Assembly (NCBI RefSeq): GCF_000429645.1
Contig: NZ_AUCG01000022.1
Location: 333,994 to 397,993 of the forward strand
Reading direction: 5' to 3'
Origin: Niveispirillum irakense DSM 11586
GTDB taxonomy: Bacteria > Pseudomonadota > Alphaproteobacteria > Azospirillales > Azospirillaceae
DNA: 64,000 nt
This document shows, in pieces, positions 55,000 through 63,974 of this stretch (its first letter is position 1; each line of letters starts with the position of its first letter). The notes beneath the pieces are model-generated. The model was not told the DNA's origin, ran no database searches, and was given only the letters and a program-made list of their open reading frames with translations. The position numbers were made by a program, and so were the translations under genes.

Positions 55000-55998
55000 C
55001 TATCCGCAGGGCAGGAAGGTGGTTATATCGCCCTCAGCCAGTTGCGGGACGATCCATTCGCGTAGCGCCATCAGCCCATAGGCCATCAGGTCGCTGTTGA
55101 GATCGTCCAGCCGGGGCCGGAGGGGCAGGACTGTCAACGCGGCAGCGTGACTGCGCGACGACAACCGGGCAAAAGCCCACTCCCCCGCCGCATCGGCATC
55201 GCAAACGACATAGAGCCGACGCAGCAGCACTGGAAAGGTCCAGGCGGCGAGGTGTGCTGCGGATAGGGCCGCAACGGCTGGCAGCAAGGGCAAGGCCTGG
55301 CGCAACGACAGCATCGTCTCCAGCCCCTCCCCCGCCGCCATGACGGCGCCGACGGGGCCAAAGCGCACGGCATTGCCCAGCAGATGCCCCATCGCACGGC
55401 GGGGATCATCCAGCGCGGCCTTGTCCCCGGCTAGGCTGAGCCAGGTTCGGTGCAAGCCCGTGACGTGGCCGCCATCGTCGGTGACGGCGGCGATTAAGGC
55501 GGGCAGGCTGATGGTGCCGGACGGCTCCCGGCGATGGCAACGCGGATGAAAGCGCAGGGCCGGTTCAGGGTAGGACAGGACAATGCCGCGCTTGGCCAGA
55601 TAGCGTTCCGCCAGGGTGCCCGGCAAAGGCTTGCTGGCCGCAAACAGACGGCGACAGGCCTCGGGCGAACCCGTGGGGGCCATGGCAGCGGCGACAGCTC
55701 CGCTGACCGGCAGCGGCAGGCGCAGAACCGCCCGTGCCTCCGCCATGGCCTCAAAGATGGACAGGCCCCGGTTCAGGGCGATCAGGTCCAGCAGGTCACC
55801 ATGCTCGCCCGTGGCGGCGTCGGTCCAGGACCCAGCACGGGGACCTGTCAGGCGGACATAGAGGCTGCGGCCGCGATGGCCTTGCACATCGCCAACCAGC
55901 CAATAACGCCCTTGCCGCCGCCCATTGGGCAGAAACTGACGACAGATGGCTTCAGCGTCGCAGGCCAAGCGGCGGGACAGATCGCCAGCACTTTCCAT
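55000..55998 (-). CDS. Toprim-domain protein (primase-like)
   Basis: A 332-residue protein. ATG 55998 follows GGGAGGTG. The N-terminal part has DAEAICRQFLPNGRRQGRYWLVGDV and GSWTDAATGEHGDLLDLI, a primase-like zinc-ribbon region without obvious cysteine set. The Toprim domain has GEGLETMLSL near residue 225 and the DxD strand YVVCDADAAGEWAF near 266. Such proteins are thought to help replication or strand establishment after transfer. It is encoded between DUF2493 and the ParB-like gene. Confidence 0.87.
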   Translation of the reverse strand: MESAGDLSRRLACDAEAICRQFLPNGRRQGRYWLVGDVQGHRGRSLYVRLTGPRAGSWTDAATGEHGDLLDLIALNRGLSIFEAMAEARAVLRLPLPVSGAVAAAMAPTGSPEACRRLFAASKPLPGTLAERYLAKRGIVLSYPEPALRFHPRCHRREPSGTISLPALIAAVTDDGGHVTGLHRTWLSLAGDKAALDDPRRAMGHLLGNAVRFGPVGAVMAAGEGLETMLSLRQALPLLPAVAALSAAHLAAWTFPVLLRRLYVVCDADAAGEWAFARLSSRSHAAALTVLPLRPRLDDLNSDLMAYGLMALREWIVPQLAEGDITTFLPCG

Positions 55999-56019
55999 GG
56001 GACACCTCCCCATAGGAAA

Positions 56020-56041
56020 GGCCCGGCACTGTGGCCGGGCC
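56020..56041 (-). terminator. Hairpin between ParB-like and Toprim genes
   Basis: GGCCCGGC (56020-56027) and GCCGGGCC (56034-56041) form an eight-base-pair stem with a six-base loop just after the ParB-like stop (56061) on the minus strand. The following AAAGG... reading gives CCTTTCCTAT, a weak U-run. It may terminate part of the transcript or act as an RNA-stabilising hairpin. Confidence 0.5.
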
Positions 56042-56060
56042 AAGGGTGGAGAATGTCAGT

Positions 56061-58091
56061 TCATTCCGCCGCGACAGGCAGGCTGGCATCGGCAGCGGCG
56101 TCATCCTCAGGCGTAACAACTTCCGCCTTCGGCTGACCCGGCTTGCGCAGCAATTCCGGCAGCCAGCCCGTGCCCGCCAGCAGTTCCTGCGCGTGGGCCG
56201 CCATGTCGGGCTTCTTCAGATGTTCGATGCGCTGGGCTGCGTCGGTTCCCTTCGCTTCCCGGACGGCTTCCAGGATGCGGGCCTTGGTGACGCGGCCCAG
56301 GAAGTTGTCCACCGTGGGCACCCACCCGGCGGCGGTCATATCCAGGTCGAGAACGCCGGCCAGCGTATCGGCATGGTTCAGTCGGCCATTGTGGCGGTTC
56401 CAGTTCTCATGCACGGCATTCACCGTGCCTGCCACGCAATGCGCGAACAGGGCCGACCGGCTGTCGGCATCAAAGCCCACCAGCACATCCCACAGTTCGG
56501 TGGCCCGCGCCGGCATCTGCCGCCGCCAGTTCTCATGCCGGTCCACCAGGGCTGTGGCAGCGGCACAGTCGCGCAGGCTGGGTTCCTGGAGCACCGGTAC
56601 CGTGCCGCGGGCGCTGATTTCCAGGCAACTGGCATAGGAGCCGGGATAGAAGGTCTCCAGGCACAGCACATGCAGCACGGCCAGAAACGCCGTGTCCGGG
56701 TCCCGCGCCAACGCATCCCGCAGGGCCAGCGTGCGATGGGTGGTGAGTTCCATGACCAGCCGGTCGGACAAGGGCTTCATGCCCTCATCCTCGGGTTCCG
56801 CTTCCTGGCTAACACTGGTGCCGGTATAGGCGGTGTGGGCAGCGGCGGATTGGGTGACATCACATTCCGCCGTCGCCCCATCAGCGTCAGCAGGCACCTC
56901 CTCCACCGGCGGTTCATCCTCACGGCGAACGAAACCGCGTTCCACCCGCAATTCCCCTTCCGCGTTGACCCGGACATTGCAGCCGGCACGCGCCATCTCC
57001 TCAGGGTCAAAACGCTCAGGGCGCTCTTCCAACCGGGCGATTTCAGCCGACAGGGCCGTCAGGCGCTGATCGACCTCCTCGGGGAGGTGCTCGCCCGTAT
57101 CATGCTCCTCGGCCAGCCGTTCATACTCGGCCGTCAATTCGGCGTATCGCGCCTCCTCTTCCTCCGTCCGGGGGACGATCTCAGCCTTCAGGCGGCGTTG
57201 ACCGACGGTGTGGCCATAGAGGAAATCGACATTCACCTCGACCCATTTCCAGCCCTCCGCCATCACCCCCTCGGCGGCCTTGGCCAGCTTTTCCGACACC
57301 AGCCGTTCCAGCAGCGGCACATCGCCCAGCCAGCCACCCTCGTCCGGCGTGAACAGGTCGCGCATCACCGGGCCGCCGGCGGCGATATAGGCGTCCAGCC
57401 CGACAAAGCGGGCACGCTTGTCGTAGGCCGGAATGCTGCTGGCCGTCAGGGCACGGCGGATGTGGTAGGGCTCCTTCTGCCAGGGCTGGGTCAGCGAGGC
57501 CCAAACCTGTTCCTGCCGCTCATGGCTGTCGCTGACGCTGAACGCCATCAGCATGTCGAGGTTCATGCCATCCTCGGCATAAATCTCCAGCAGCTTGGGC
57601 GAAACCGACGCCAGCCGCAGACGCTGTTTCACCACCGCCGGGGTGACAAAGAAGCGGGCGGCGATGTCCTCTTCGCTGAGGCCCTTGTCCATCAGGGTCT
57701 GGAAGGCGCGGAACTGATCCAGCGGATGCAGCGCCACCCGTTGCAGGTTCTCCGCCAGACTGTCCTCCTCGCCCAGCCCCTCGGTACGGATAACACAGGG
57801 GATGGGGGCGTTGCGGGCCAGACGCTTCTGCTTGACCAGCAGTTCCAGCGCCCGGTAGCGCCGCCCACCGGTGGGCACCTCGTAGATGCCCGTCTCCTGG
57901 CCCTGGTCATCCAACTGCGCCCGGACGGAAAGGCTTTGCAGCAGGGTACGGCGGGCAATGTCCTCGGCCAGATCGGCAATGGACACGCCCGCCTTGACGC
58001 GGCGGACATTGGCCTGGGATAGGACCAGCTTGTTGAAGGGGATATCCTGGGACCGGCTCAGGATGATCTTGTCGGCTGCTTTCGTGGCCAT
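56061..58091 (-). CDS. ParB/RepB-like partition protein, long form
   Basis: A 676-residue protein starting at ATG 58091. Its first 200 residues are ParB-like: IPFNKLVLSQANVRR, the nucleotide-binding box PTGGRRYRALE near residue 77, EENLQR-type AENLQRVALHPLDQFRAF near 117, and the helix-turn-helix LSEEDIAARFFVTPAVVKQRL. The long remainder, with an acidic linker around residues 330-420, is typical of plasmid and element ParB-type proteins. No ParA gene is nearby, so it may act in regulation or element stability rather than classical partition. Confidence 0.88.
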   Translation of the reverse strand: MATKAADKIILSRSQDIPFNKLVLSQANVRRVKAGVSIADLAEDIARRTLLQSLSVRAQLDDQGQETGIYEVPTGGRRYRALELLVKQKRLARNAPIPCVIRTEGLGEEDSLAENLQRVALHPLDQFRAFQTLMDKGLSEEDIAARFFVTPAVVKQRLRLASVSPKLLEIYAEDGMNLDMLMAFSVSDSHERQEQVWASLTQPWQKEPYHIRRALTASSIPAYDKRARFVGLDAYIAAGGPVMRDLFTPDEGGWLGDVPLLERLVSEKLAKAAEGVMAEGWKWVEVNVDFLYGHTVGQRRLKAEIVPRTEEEEARYAELTAEYERLAEEHDTGEHLPEEVDQRLTALSAEIARLEERPERFDPEEMARAGCNVRVNAEGELRVERGFVRREDEPPVEEVPADADGATAECDVTQSAAAHTAYTGTSVSQEAEPEDEGMKPLSDRLVMELTTHRTLALRDALARDPDTAFLAVLHVLCLETFYPGSYASCLEISARGTVPVLQEPSLRDCAAATALVDRHENWRRQMPARATELWDVLVGFDADSRSALFAHCVAGTVNAVHENWNRHNGRLNHADTLAGVLDLDMTAAGWVPTVDNFLGRVTKARILEAVREAKGTDAAQRIEHLKKPDMAAHAQELLAGTGWLPELLRKPGQPKAEVVTPEDDAAADASLPVAAE

Positions 58092-58103
58092 GGGTTTTCT
58101 CCA

Positions 58104-58146
58104 TGACGGGCGGATGGAAGCCTCTCTCCCGTCTCATCACCCGTCA
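58104..58146 (-). promoter_or_regulatory. Leader hairpin before ParB-like gene
   Basis: TGACGGG (58104-58110) pairs with CCCGTCA (58140-58146). On the minus strand the second arm is followed directly by TGGAGA, the ribosome binding site of the ParB-like gene. The same arrangement, with the same arm sequences, occurs before the DUF932 gene (59396-59435), so it is likely a shared translational control element. Confidence 0.55.
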
Positions 58147-58186
58147 CGAAGGCCCCAGCCTCCTCTGCCTCTACCCGCGCCACCGG

Positions 58187-59383
58187 TCAGGCAACCCGGT
58201 CCAGCAGCTTCTTGGCCCTGGCCTCCATATCCAACCTCGCATCCTGGTGCGGCTTGTCGCGGGCGACCGCCGTGATGCCCTGGACAAAGTCAAAGATGCT
58301 TTCCGGTTTGCGCCCCTCTTCCGCCAGCACGGTTTCGATGATCTTGCACGTCTCAGCCTTGGAAAAGCCGCGCTTGCGCAGGAACGCCTCCCGGTCATCA
58401 TCGCTGCGGGCGACGATCTGTTCACGCGATGCCTTGATGCCGTTGATGAAGGGCATGGGGGAGGAATTGGCAAAGCGGGTCAGGGCGGGTGCGGCCTCAT
58501 GGGCAAAGCGGGAGGCGGCATATTTGGAATGGCGGATGGTGATCTCCTGGAAATCCTCCACGCCCCATAGGTTTCGATTTTGACACACGGCCCGCAGATA
58601 GAAGCTGGCCATGCCCAGGGTCTTGGCGCCCACCTCACTGTTCCAGCAATAGAAGCCCCGGAAATACAGGTCCGGCGACCCATCGGGCAGTCGCCCGGCC
58701 TCGATGGGATTCATATCATCGACCAGGAACAGGAAGACGTCACGGTCGCTGGCATAGAGGGTGGTCGTGTCGCGGGTAATGTCCACGCGCGGATGATAGA
58801 TGCCGGTCGACCAGTCCAGCACGCCCGGCACCTTCCAACGCGTATCGCCGGTGCCATTGCCGGCAATGCGCTGCACCGCCTCGACCAACTCATGATCAAA
58901 GATGCGGCCATAATCGGGGCCGGTGACAGCGCGCAGCTCAACGCGACCGTCTTCGATCTCCAGGGTCTTGACCTGCTCGGCCCGATGCGCGGTCAGCCCA
59001 TATTGCAAGTTGATCCCGGCCAGTGCTGCCGGAAGCTGCCGCAGATAGGCGGCGGGTGCGCCCACCAGCCCGGCCAACTGCCCGAAGCTCCAATGGGTGG
59101 GTGCCACGGGGCGTTCACCCCCCGGCAGCAGCAGCGACAGCCGTTCCGGCGCGTCGCTGCGCGCCTCCACCTTGATATCAGCGCTGGCCAGGGTACGCGT
59201 GCGGCTGCGATCCGTGCGGGTCTTGACCGACGCATACAGGTCGGACAGGGACAGGAAGCGCTCATCATCGGGCCGGGAGAACCATTCCGACGATACCCGG
59301 CTGTTGCGCTGGCCACGGTTCACATCCACCCGGTAGCCGCGCGCGGCATCACGGGGATTGTCGAGGATTTCCACCTGGGTCAT
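58187..59383 (-). CDS. DUF932 family protein
   Basis: A 398-residue protein. ATG 59383 follows GGAGATG; the frame extends upstream through the leader hairpin. DUF932 features: SEWFSRPDDERFLSLSDLY, TGPDYGRIFDHELVEAVQRI, DRDVFLFLVDDMNPIE, LYFRGFYCWNSEVGAKTLG and the C-terminal LRKRGFSKAETCKII. The family occurs on plasmids, phages and integrative elements and has no firm function; some are tied to replication or recombination. It is in the maintenance block with the ParB-like gene. Confidence 0.88.
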   Translation of the reverse strand: MTQVEILDNPRDAARGYRVDVNRGQRNSRVSSEWFSRPDDERFLSLSDLYASVKTRTDRSRTRTLASADIKVEARSDAPERLSLLLPGGERPVAPTHWSFGQLAGLVGAPAAYLRQLPAALAGINLQYGLTAHRAEQVKTLEIEDGRVELRAVTGPDYGRIFDHELVEAVQRIAGNGTGDTRWKVPGVLDWSTGIYHPRVDITRDTTTLYASDRDVFLFLVDDMNPIEAGRLPDGSPDLYFRGFYCWNSEVGAKTLGMASFYLRAVCQNRNLWGVEDFQEITIRHSKYAASRFAHEAAPALTRFANSSPMPFINGIKASREQIVARSDDDREAFLRKRGFSKAETCKIIETVLAEEGRKPESIFDFVQGITAVARDKPHQDARLDMEARAKKLLDRVA

Positions 59384-59395
59384 GGCACATCTCCA

Positions 59396-59435
59396 TGACG
59401 GGTGCCGAAGGCCACTCCTCCAGCCCAACCCGTCA
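59396..59435 (-). promoter_or_regulatory. Leader hairpin before DUF932 gene
   Basis: TGACGGG (59396-59402) pairs with CCCGTCA (59429-59435), followed on the minus strand by TGGAGATG, the ribosome binding site of DUF932. Arms and spacing match the leader before the ParB-like gene at 58104-58146, and the flanking CACGAA and GCCTC pieces are also alike. Confidence 0.55.
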
Positions 59436-59467
59436 CGAAATCCCAGGCCGCCTCTGACTTTACTGGC

Positions 59468-59956
59468 TCACCGGGGACATTGATCCAACGGTGTCGGGGG
59501 CTCAAACCCGCCCCGCCACAGACCCACGGCGATAAAGCGGGGGGAGCTTTCCGAACCGCTGAAATCGGCAGTACCGTACCGGCAGGCCAAGGCCCACCCC
59601 GCCCAGACCATACGTTCCGACAGATGTTTGCCACCGACATAGCAATCGGACAGGTCCGCCTTGCCCGGCCGGGGTCGACAAAGGACCGGCGTGCCGGTGA
59701 CCAGCTTGCGCAACCCTTCCACCGCCTGCTGACCACAGGGCCAAGACTGACCCTTTCGATCCAAACATTGCTGGTCGGGCAGCGGCACCACGATACCGGC
59801 CAGCCGGTGGCGAACACCGGCAATCTCAATCAGATCGGCCGCGATGACCGTGGCCGGTCCCTCCTGTTCCACCCGCCCCTCGGGCCAGTAGATGAAAGCG
59901 CCCGTGCCGATGCCAAGCAGAACCAGCACGGACAATCCGATCTTGAACAGCTTCAT
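59468..59956 (-). CDS. Thermonuclease (SNase)-like envelope protein
   Basis: A 162-residue protein; ATG 59956 has GGAGGG upstream. It has an N-terminal membrane anchor or signal (about residues 5-21). The SNase-like core is seen in GVRHRLAGIVVPLPDQQC, GQQAVEGLRKLVTG and LSERMVWAGWALACRYG. The usual DGD metal-binding motif before this reads AAD, so catalysis is doubtful. SNase-like genes are regular members of such maintenance blocks and could trim DNA at the envelope or be a non-enzymatic remnant. Confidence 0.75.
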   Translation of the reverse strand: MKLFKIGLSVLVLLGIGTGAFIYWPEGRVEQEGPATVIAADLIEIAGVRHRLAGIVVPLPDQQCLDRKGQSWPCGQQAVEGLRKLVTGTPVLCRPRPGKADLSDCYVGGKHLSERMVWAGWALACRYGTADFSGSESSPRFIAVGLWRGGFEPPTPLDQCPR

Positions 59957-60055
59957 GGCAAAGCCCTCCGTCACATCATGGTTGCGGTGAAGGGGCCGGA
60001 CCTTCTCCAGCCCAGACCCTGACACCCACGCCTGCCAGCCTTTGACTCTGGCCCG

Positions 60056-60860
60056 TCAGGCCAGCAGATCCCGGTAGCCATCCCGCACCATCCGCCGTCC
60101 CTCCCGGATGAGCCGCTGGACCCGCAGCCGCAGGCAGTCCGATCCGCACGACCATTCGGCGGCAACACGCCTTTCCCCAAAGAGCGTGACGGCAATTTCC
60201 CGCTGGGACGCGCCCGCGTTGGCGGCATCCACCGCCCGTAGTTTGTCGATCCAGCGCCCAGCCTGGGGCTCTGGCGCGTACAGGCTGCGGGGCATTCGAC
60301 GCAACCGGCAGCACAGGCACAAACGGCGCAGGGACAGCACTTTGCGGTCAATCTCCTGCAACCCGGTCAACGTGCAGCGGAGGCGCACCGGGCCGTCGAG
60401 AAGCGTCCCCCCTATCACCCGGAGCTGCAGATGCCGAAAGCCATCCGATAGCATCAGATGCTCGGCCCCGTCAGGTTCCGTGACGACGGTTGCAAGGGTC
60501 CGAACCGCTTCCAGGTCGAACAGGTCGTCCGTCGCCGTCGCAGCTTTCGCTGGCTCGGCTGCGACCGCAAGAACCGACGGGCATGCTTCGGGTTGCCAGT
60601 AGGCTTTGGCATCGCTGGTAATGTGGGCGAAACATCAACCCCCAGGTCATCGCATGAGAGGCGGCGTCCAATCGCACCACGGTACGGTCCATGCTTGTCA
60701 GGCAGGTGCTGGATTTCAGCGCTTCTTTGAAACCACCATCTCGCCTCAGCCATTGCCAAGCCCAACCGGGCCGGTCCATGTGCTGCAATGACTGATAAGC
60801 CGCACCATCCTGCCAATCCGGCACAGATAACGCGGCGTCAACCGGGCTCCTGATCTGCAT
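60056..60860 (-). CDS. DUF6499-DUF2285 protein, frameshifted
   Basis: Two frames make one protein of about 267 residues. The first, from ATG 60860 with GGGAGGTGG upstream, gives the DUF6499-like VPDWQDGAAYQSLQHMDRPGWAWQWLRRD. After a one-base shift near 60634, the other continues FAHITSDAKAYWQPE and the DUF2285 domain (LQLRVIGGTLLDGPVRLRC, GASQREIAVTLFGE, LRLRVQRLIREGRRMVRDGYRDLL). Such proteins stand near one end of alphaproteobacterial elements and probably bind DNA. It may be a real pseudogene or a sequencing error. Confidence 0.78.
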
Positions 60861-61211
60861 GGGGTGCCACCTCCCAACAGGCTGTGCCTCGATAAAGCAC
60901 AGCGGTGGAACAATACCGCCAACTGCCAAGCTGGCCGTATCGATGATTATCGATACGATTTCCCCGGAAAACTTTCACGAAAACGGCATGACTATCAAAA
61001 TTCCGCTGAATCGCGTAGAGCCAAAAATAATGAAATTACAAGTAATTTGGTCACAAAATTTAACAAGAAGAACTAATGATAACTCAATCGAATATACTCA
61101 TTCAGTCTATATAGCATTTACCTGCTTTGGACTCAATTTCGCCTTTAGTGCCGGCAAACATCAATCAAAACAAGAAGGGAGGCCGCCGTATATCTATATA
61201 AGGAGATTCTC
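60861..61211. other. AT-rich intergenic region with palindrome
   Basis: No gene is seen. From about 60990 to 61200 the DNA is markedly AT-rich. GTATCGAT-GATT-ATCGATAC (60937-60956) is a perfect inverted repeat with eight-base arms. AAGGAG at 61200-61205 serves the AraC gene at 61212. This stretch is the most likely right boundary of the conjugative element, but no direct repeat with the left end (about 15.4 kb) was seen. Confidence 0.45.
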
Positions 61212-62085
61212 ATGGACGCACACAGCTTCATAGACTTCCAATCCGACAGATTACCCCGTGGCATCCAATCGCTGCATCGTGTCAGGCACGACGGCTACGT
61301 CGTTGGACGCTATCTGCTGGATGAATGCGCGGACGCAAAACTTGGGTCCCCACAGCTGACGCTGATCCAGCATGATGGCCCCCCCTTTTACGTTGCGGTG
61401 GCATCCGGTTGATCAGGTTTCTGCCATTCTGCATCGCGTCAAACCAGGACAGATCCATCTGACGCCGCCTGAACGCATCATTCAGGTCTCGTGGTCCGGG
61501 CGGCAGCCGGTGTTCATCGTGGCACTGGATGTTGGTTTCATCACCGGCCCCGCCTGTGAGGGTACCGTCGAAATCCTCGACAGTATGCCGGCGCAGCTCG
61601 ATATCCAGGATACGCGGACTGGATACATTCTCGAAATCCTCAAAGAAGGACTGGAACAATCGACATCTGCTGGGACCCTGACGCTGGCCTGTGTGCTGCT
61701 GGTCGGGAGATTGTTGGAGATCTTCGGCAGCAAACCTGGACCACCGGCTGTCAATGGTGGCCTGGGCGTTTCGCGCCAAAGGCGGGTGCTGTCCTACATC
61801 GACGCCCATCTCCAGGACGATCTGACCCTTGAACGGCTCGCAGCGGAAATTGATCTCAGCCCTGACCATTTTGGCCGTGCCTTCCGGGCCAGCCTGGGTG
61901 TGTCCCCTCTCCGCTATATCGCCCAGCAGCGATTGCAACGTGCCAAGGCGCTGTTGCTTGATCCAGTCATGTCCATCACCGACATTGCCATGGCGCTCGG
62001 CTTTGCCACGCCCAGCCATTTCACCAGCAACTTCCACAAGGCGACGGGGACAACGCCCTCGCAATGGCGGCGGGATCGGCTGTAG
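61212..62085 (+). pseudogene. AraC-family regulator, frameshifted
   Basis: The start at ATG 61212 has a perfect AAGGAG site. The first frame gives about 60 residues (start MDAHSFIDFQSDRLPRG, on to QLTLIQHDGPPF). At the run of seven C and four T near 61379-61389 the reading must shift to continue with TLRWHPVDQVSAILHRV and the rest of the protein. The C-terminal double helix-turn-helix is intact (LERLAAEIDLSPDHFGRAF; ITDIAMALGFATPSHFTSNF). It is either a real pseudogene or a sequencing error in the homopolymer. It is outside the recognisable element. Confidence 0.78.
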
Positions 62086-62151
62086 CAGAAGGCTGGCGCT
62101 CCATGGACGGTTTCTGCCATATGGGGAGGAGTACCCAGTCGGAGAATGATG

Positions 62152-63539
62152 ATGGCGCCGCGTTCCCCCTTGACCCTGGCCGGGCTGGTAGCCCTGGGCG
62201 CGGAAAAGCTGGCGCAATTGATTCTGGACGAGGCCGCGGAAAGCCCCGCCTTTGCGCGGCGAGTCACGGCGGCGCTGGCCGGTGGCCAAGGACCAACCGC
62301 CGTTGCCAAGCTCATCGACCGGCGGCTTTCCGCGCTGGATCGCGCCAAGGCCATGGTGCCGTGGGAAAAGGAACGCGCGCTGGCTGCTGATCTCGATGCC
62401 TTGGTCGACAGTATCGAACGTGAGCTTGCCCCTTTATCTCCCCTGATGGCAGCGCAACGCCTGATCCGGTTCATCGCCGGCCACGGTTCCCTGTTCAATC
62501 GGATCGATGATAGTTCCGGGCGTATCCAAGCCGTCTATTGGCGGGGCAGTGAAATCCTGCCGCGCATTGTGGAGCAGATGCCGGGTCCTGACCGCGCCAG
62601 TCTGCCAGACCTGCTGGACGAGGCCCTGACCCGCGACAGCCATGGGCTGATCCCGGCGCTGGCCATCGCTACGGCCCCGCTGCTGCCGCCGGCGATCCTG
62701 GCTGATTGGGAGAAGGGTTTGTCCAAGGCCACGCCAGACGAATATGGCCGGGTCATCCAGATCCGGCAGGCCATTGCCGATGCCATGGGCAACCTGGATC
62801 ATTACATCGCCCTGGAAGCCCGCCTGCCGGAGCATCGGCGCGAGCCGTTGCGCATTGCCGCCAAGCTGCTGGAGGCTAAACGGGCTAGCGAGGCATTGGA
62901 ATGGGTCCGCAAAGCAGCCCCCCGATCAATACCCCGCGACCTGTCGGACGATTTTTACGGGGCCGGTGTTGCGCCAAGGGCTGACCGCGATCAGGTCAAA
63001 CTGGAAGCGCGCATCCTGGAAGTCCTGGGCGACCGGACAGCCGCGCAGGCGTTGCGCTGGTCGCAGTTCGCCCAGTCCCTGGATGCCAGCCTGCTGCGCG
63101 ACTACATCGCTAAGCTGGAGGATTTCAACGACCGCGAGGAGACGGCGCGCGCCCTGGCCCATGTCGCCGCCAGCCCGTATTTCAGCAGCGCCCTGCAGTT
63201 CTGCCTGGATTGGCCGGCGTTGGACCTGGCCTCGGACTTGGTGGTGGGACGGCATTCTGTCTGGTCCGGGCGACTTTACGGCACGCTGGTGCCAGCGGCC
63301 GAAGCCTTAGCCGATCAGCACCCGCTGGCGGCGAGCGTGCTCTACCGCGCCTTGCTGGACGACATCCTGGCCCGCGCCAAATCACCCGCCTATGGGCATG
63401 GGGCGAAGTATCTGAGCCATCTTGACCGGCTCGCCCAACAGGTCACCGGCTGGCAGTCCCTGCCCGACAATGTCCGTACCGGGAGCAGATCAAAAATGCC
63501 CATGGCCGCAAGCTGGGCTTCTGGAGCCTCGTCAAATGA
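62152..63539 (+). pseudogene. DUF6880-like protein, frameshifted near the C-terminus
   Basis: A protein of about 460 residues. ATG 62152 is favoured because GGAG lies seven bases upstream; three ATGs follow one another. It is alpha-helical throughout, with repeat-like helix pairs, and resembles the DUF6880 family of Alphaproteobacteria, of unknown function. Near 63472 the frame shifts: the family-like ending YREQIKNAHGRKLGFWSLVK lies in another frame and stops at 63539, while the uncorrected frame runs on to 63597 with unrelated sequence. Sequencing error or recent mutation is the likely cause. Confidence 0.7.
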
Positions 63540-63644
63540 GCGGCCGCAGCGGCGTCGCATGGCGCCAACTACGCTCATTTTCACTTTCATCTGGTAGCTA
63601 TATGGTAGCTAGGCGATGTTTTGGGGTGGTTTTTGCGGGCAGCA

Positions 63645-63680
63645 AAAAGCCGCTGATCTCTTACGAGTTCAGCGGCTTTT
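63645..63680 (-). terminator. Intrinsic terminator of the rrn operon
   Basis: AAAAGCCGCTGA (63645-63656) and TCAGCGGCTTTT (63669-63680) form a 12-base-pair stem with a 12-base loop. On the minus strand the stem is followed by a T-run (TTTTTGCTG), just after the initiator tRNA. It ends the ribosomal RNA transcript. Confidence 0.85.
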
Positions 63681-63683
63681 GTT

Positions 63684-63760
<77 letters not shown>

Positions 63761-63856
63761 TCAGAGGGCCGTTTTGCGGCCCGCAAAAGGTAACGCCCCT
63801 TGGCGATATGCCGAGGGGCGTTTGGTTCTGGTATCGTGATTTACCTGTTACGAGCG

Positions 63857-63974
63857 GACCTGGCGGCGACCTACTCTCCCGTGCCTTAAGACAAAGTACC
63901 ATTGGCGCAGAGGGGTTTCACGGCCGAGTTCGGGATGGGATCGGGTGGGGGGCCCTCGCTATGACCACCAGGTC
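63857..63974 (-). rRNA. rrf: 5S ribosomal RNA
   Basis: About 118 bases on the minus strand, from GACCTGGTGGTC to GCCGCCAGGTC, whose ends pair in the 5S helix I. The interior has the conserved CCCGATCCCATCCCGAACTCGG. It is the third ribosomal gene of an rrn operon that enters from the right edge of the window; 23S and 16S lie outside. Confidence 0.95.

Noticed and set aside
56031..58022. A 663-codon plus-strand frame
   Set aside because: It is antisense to the ParB-like gene; no motif and low-complexity composition.
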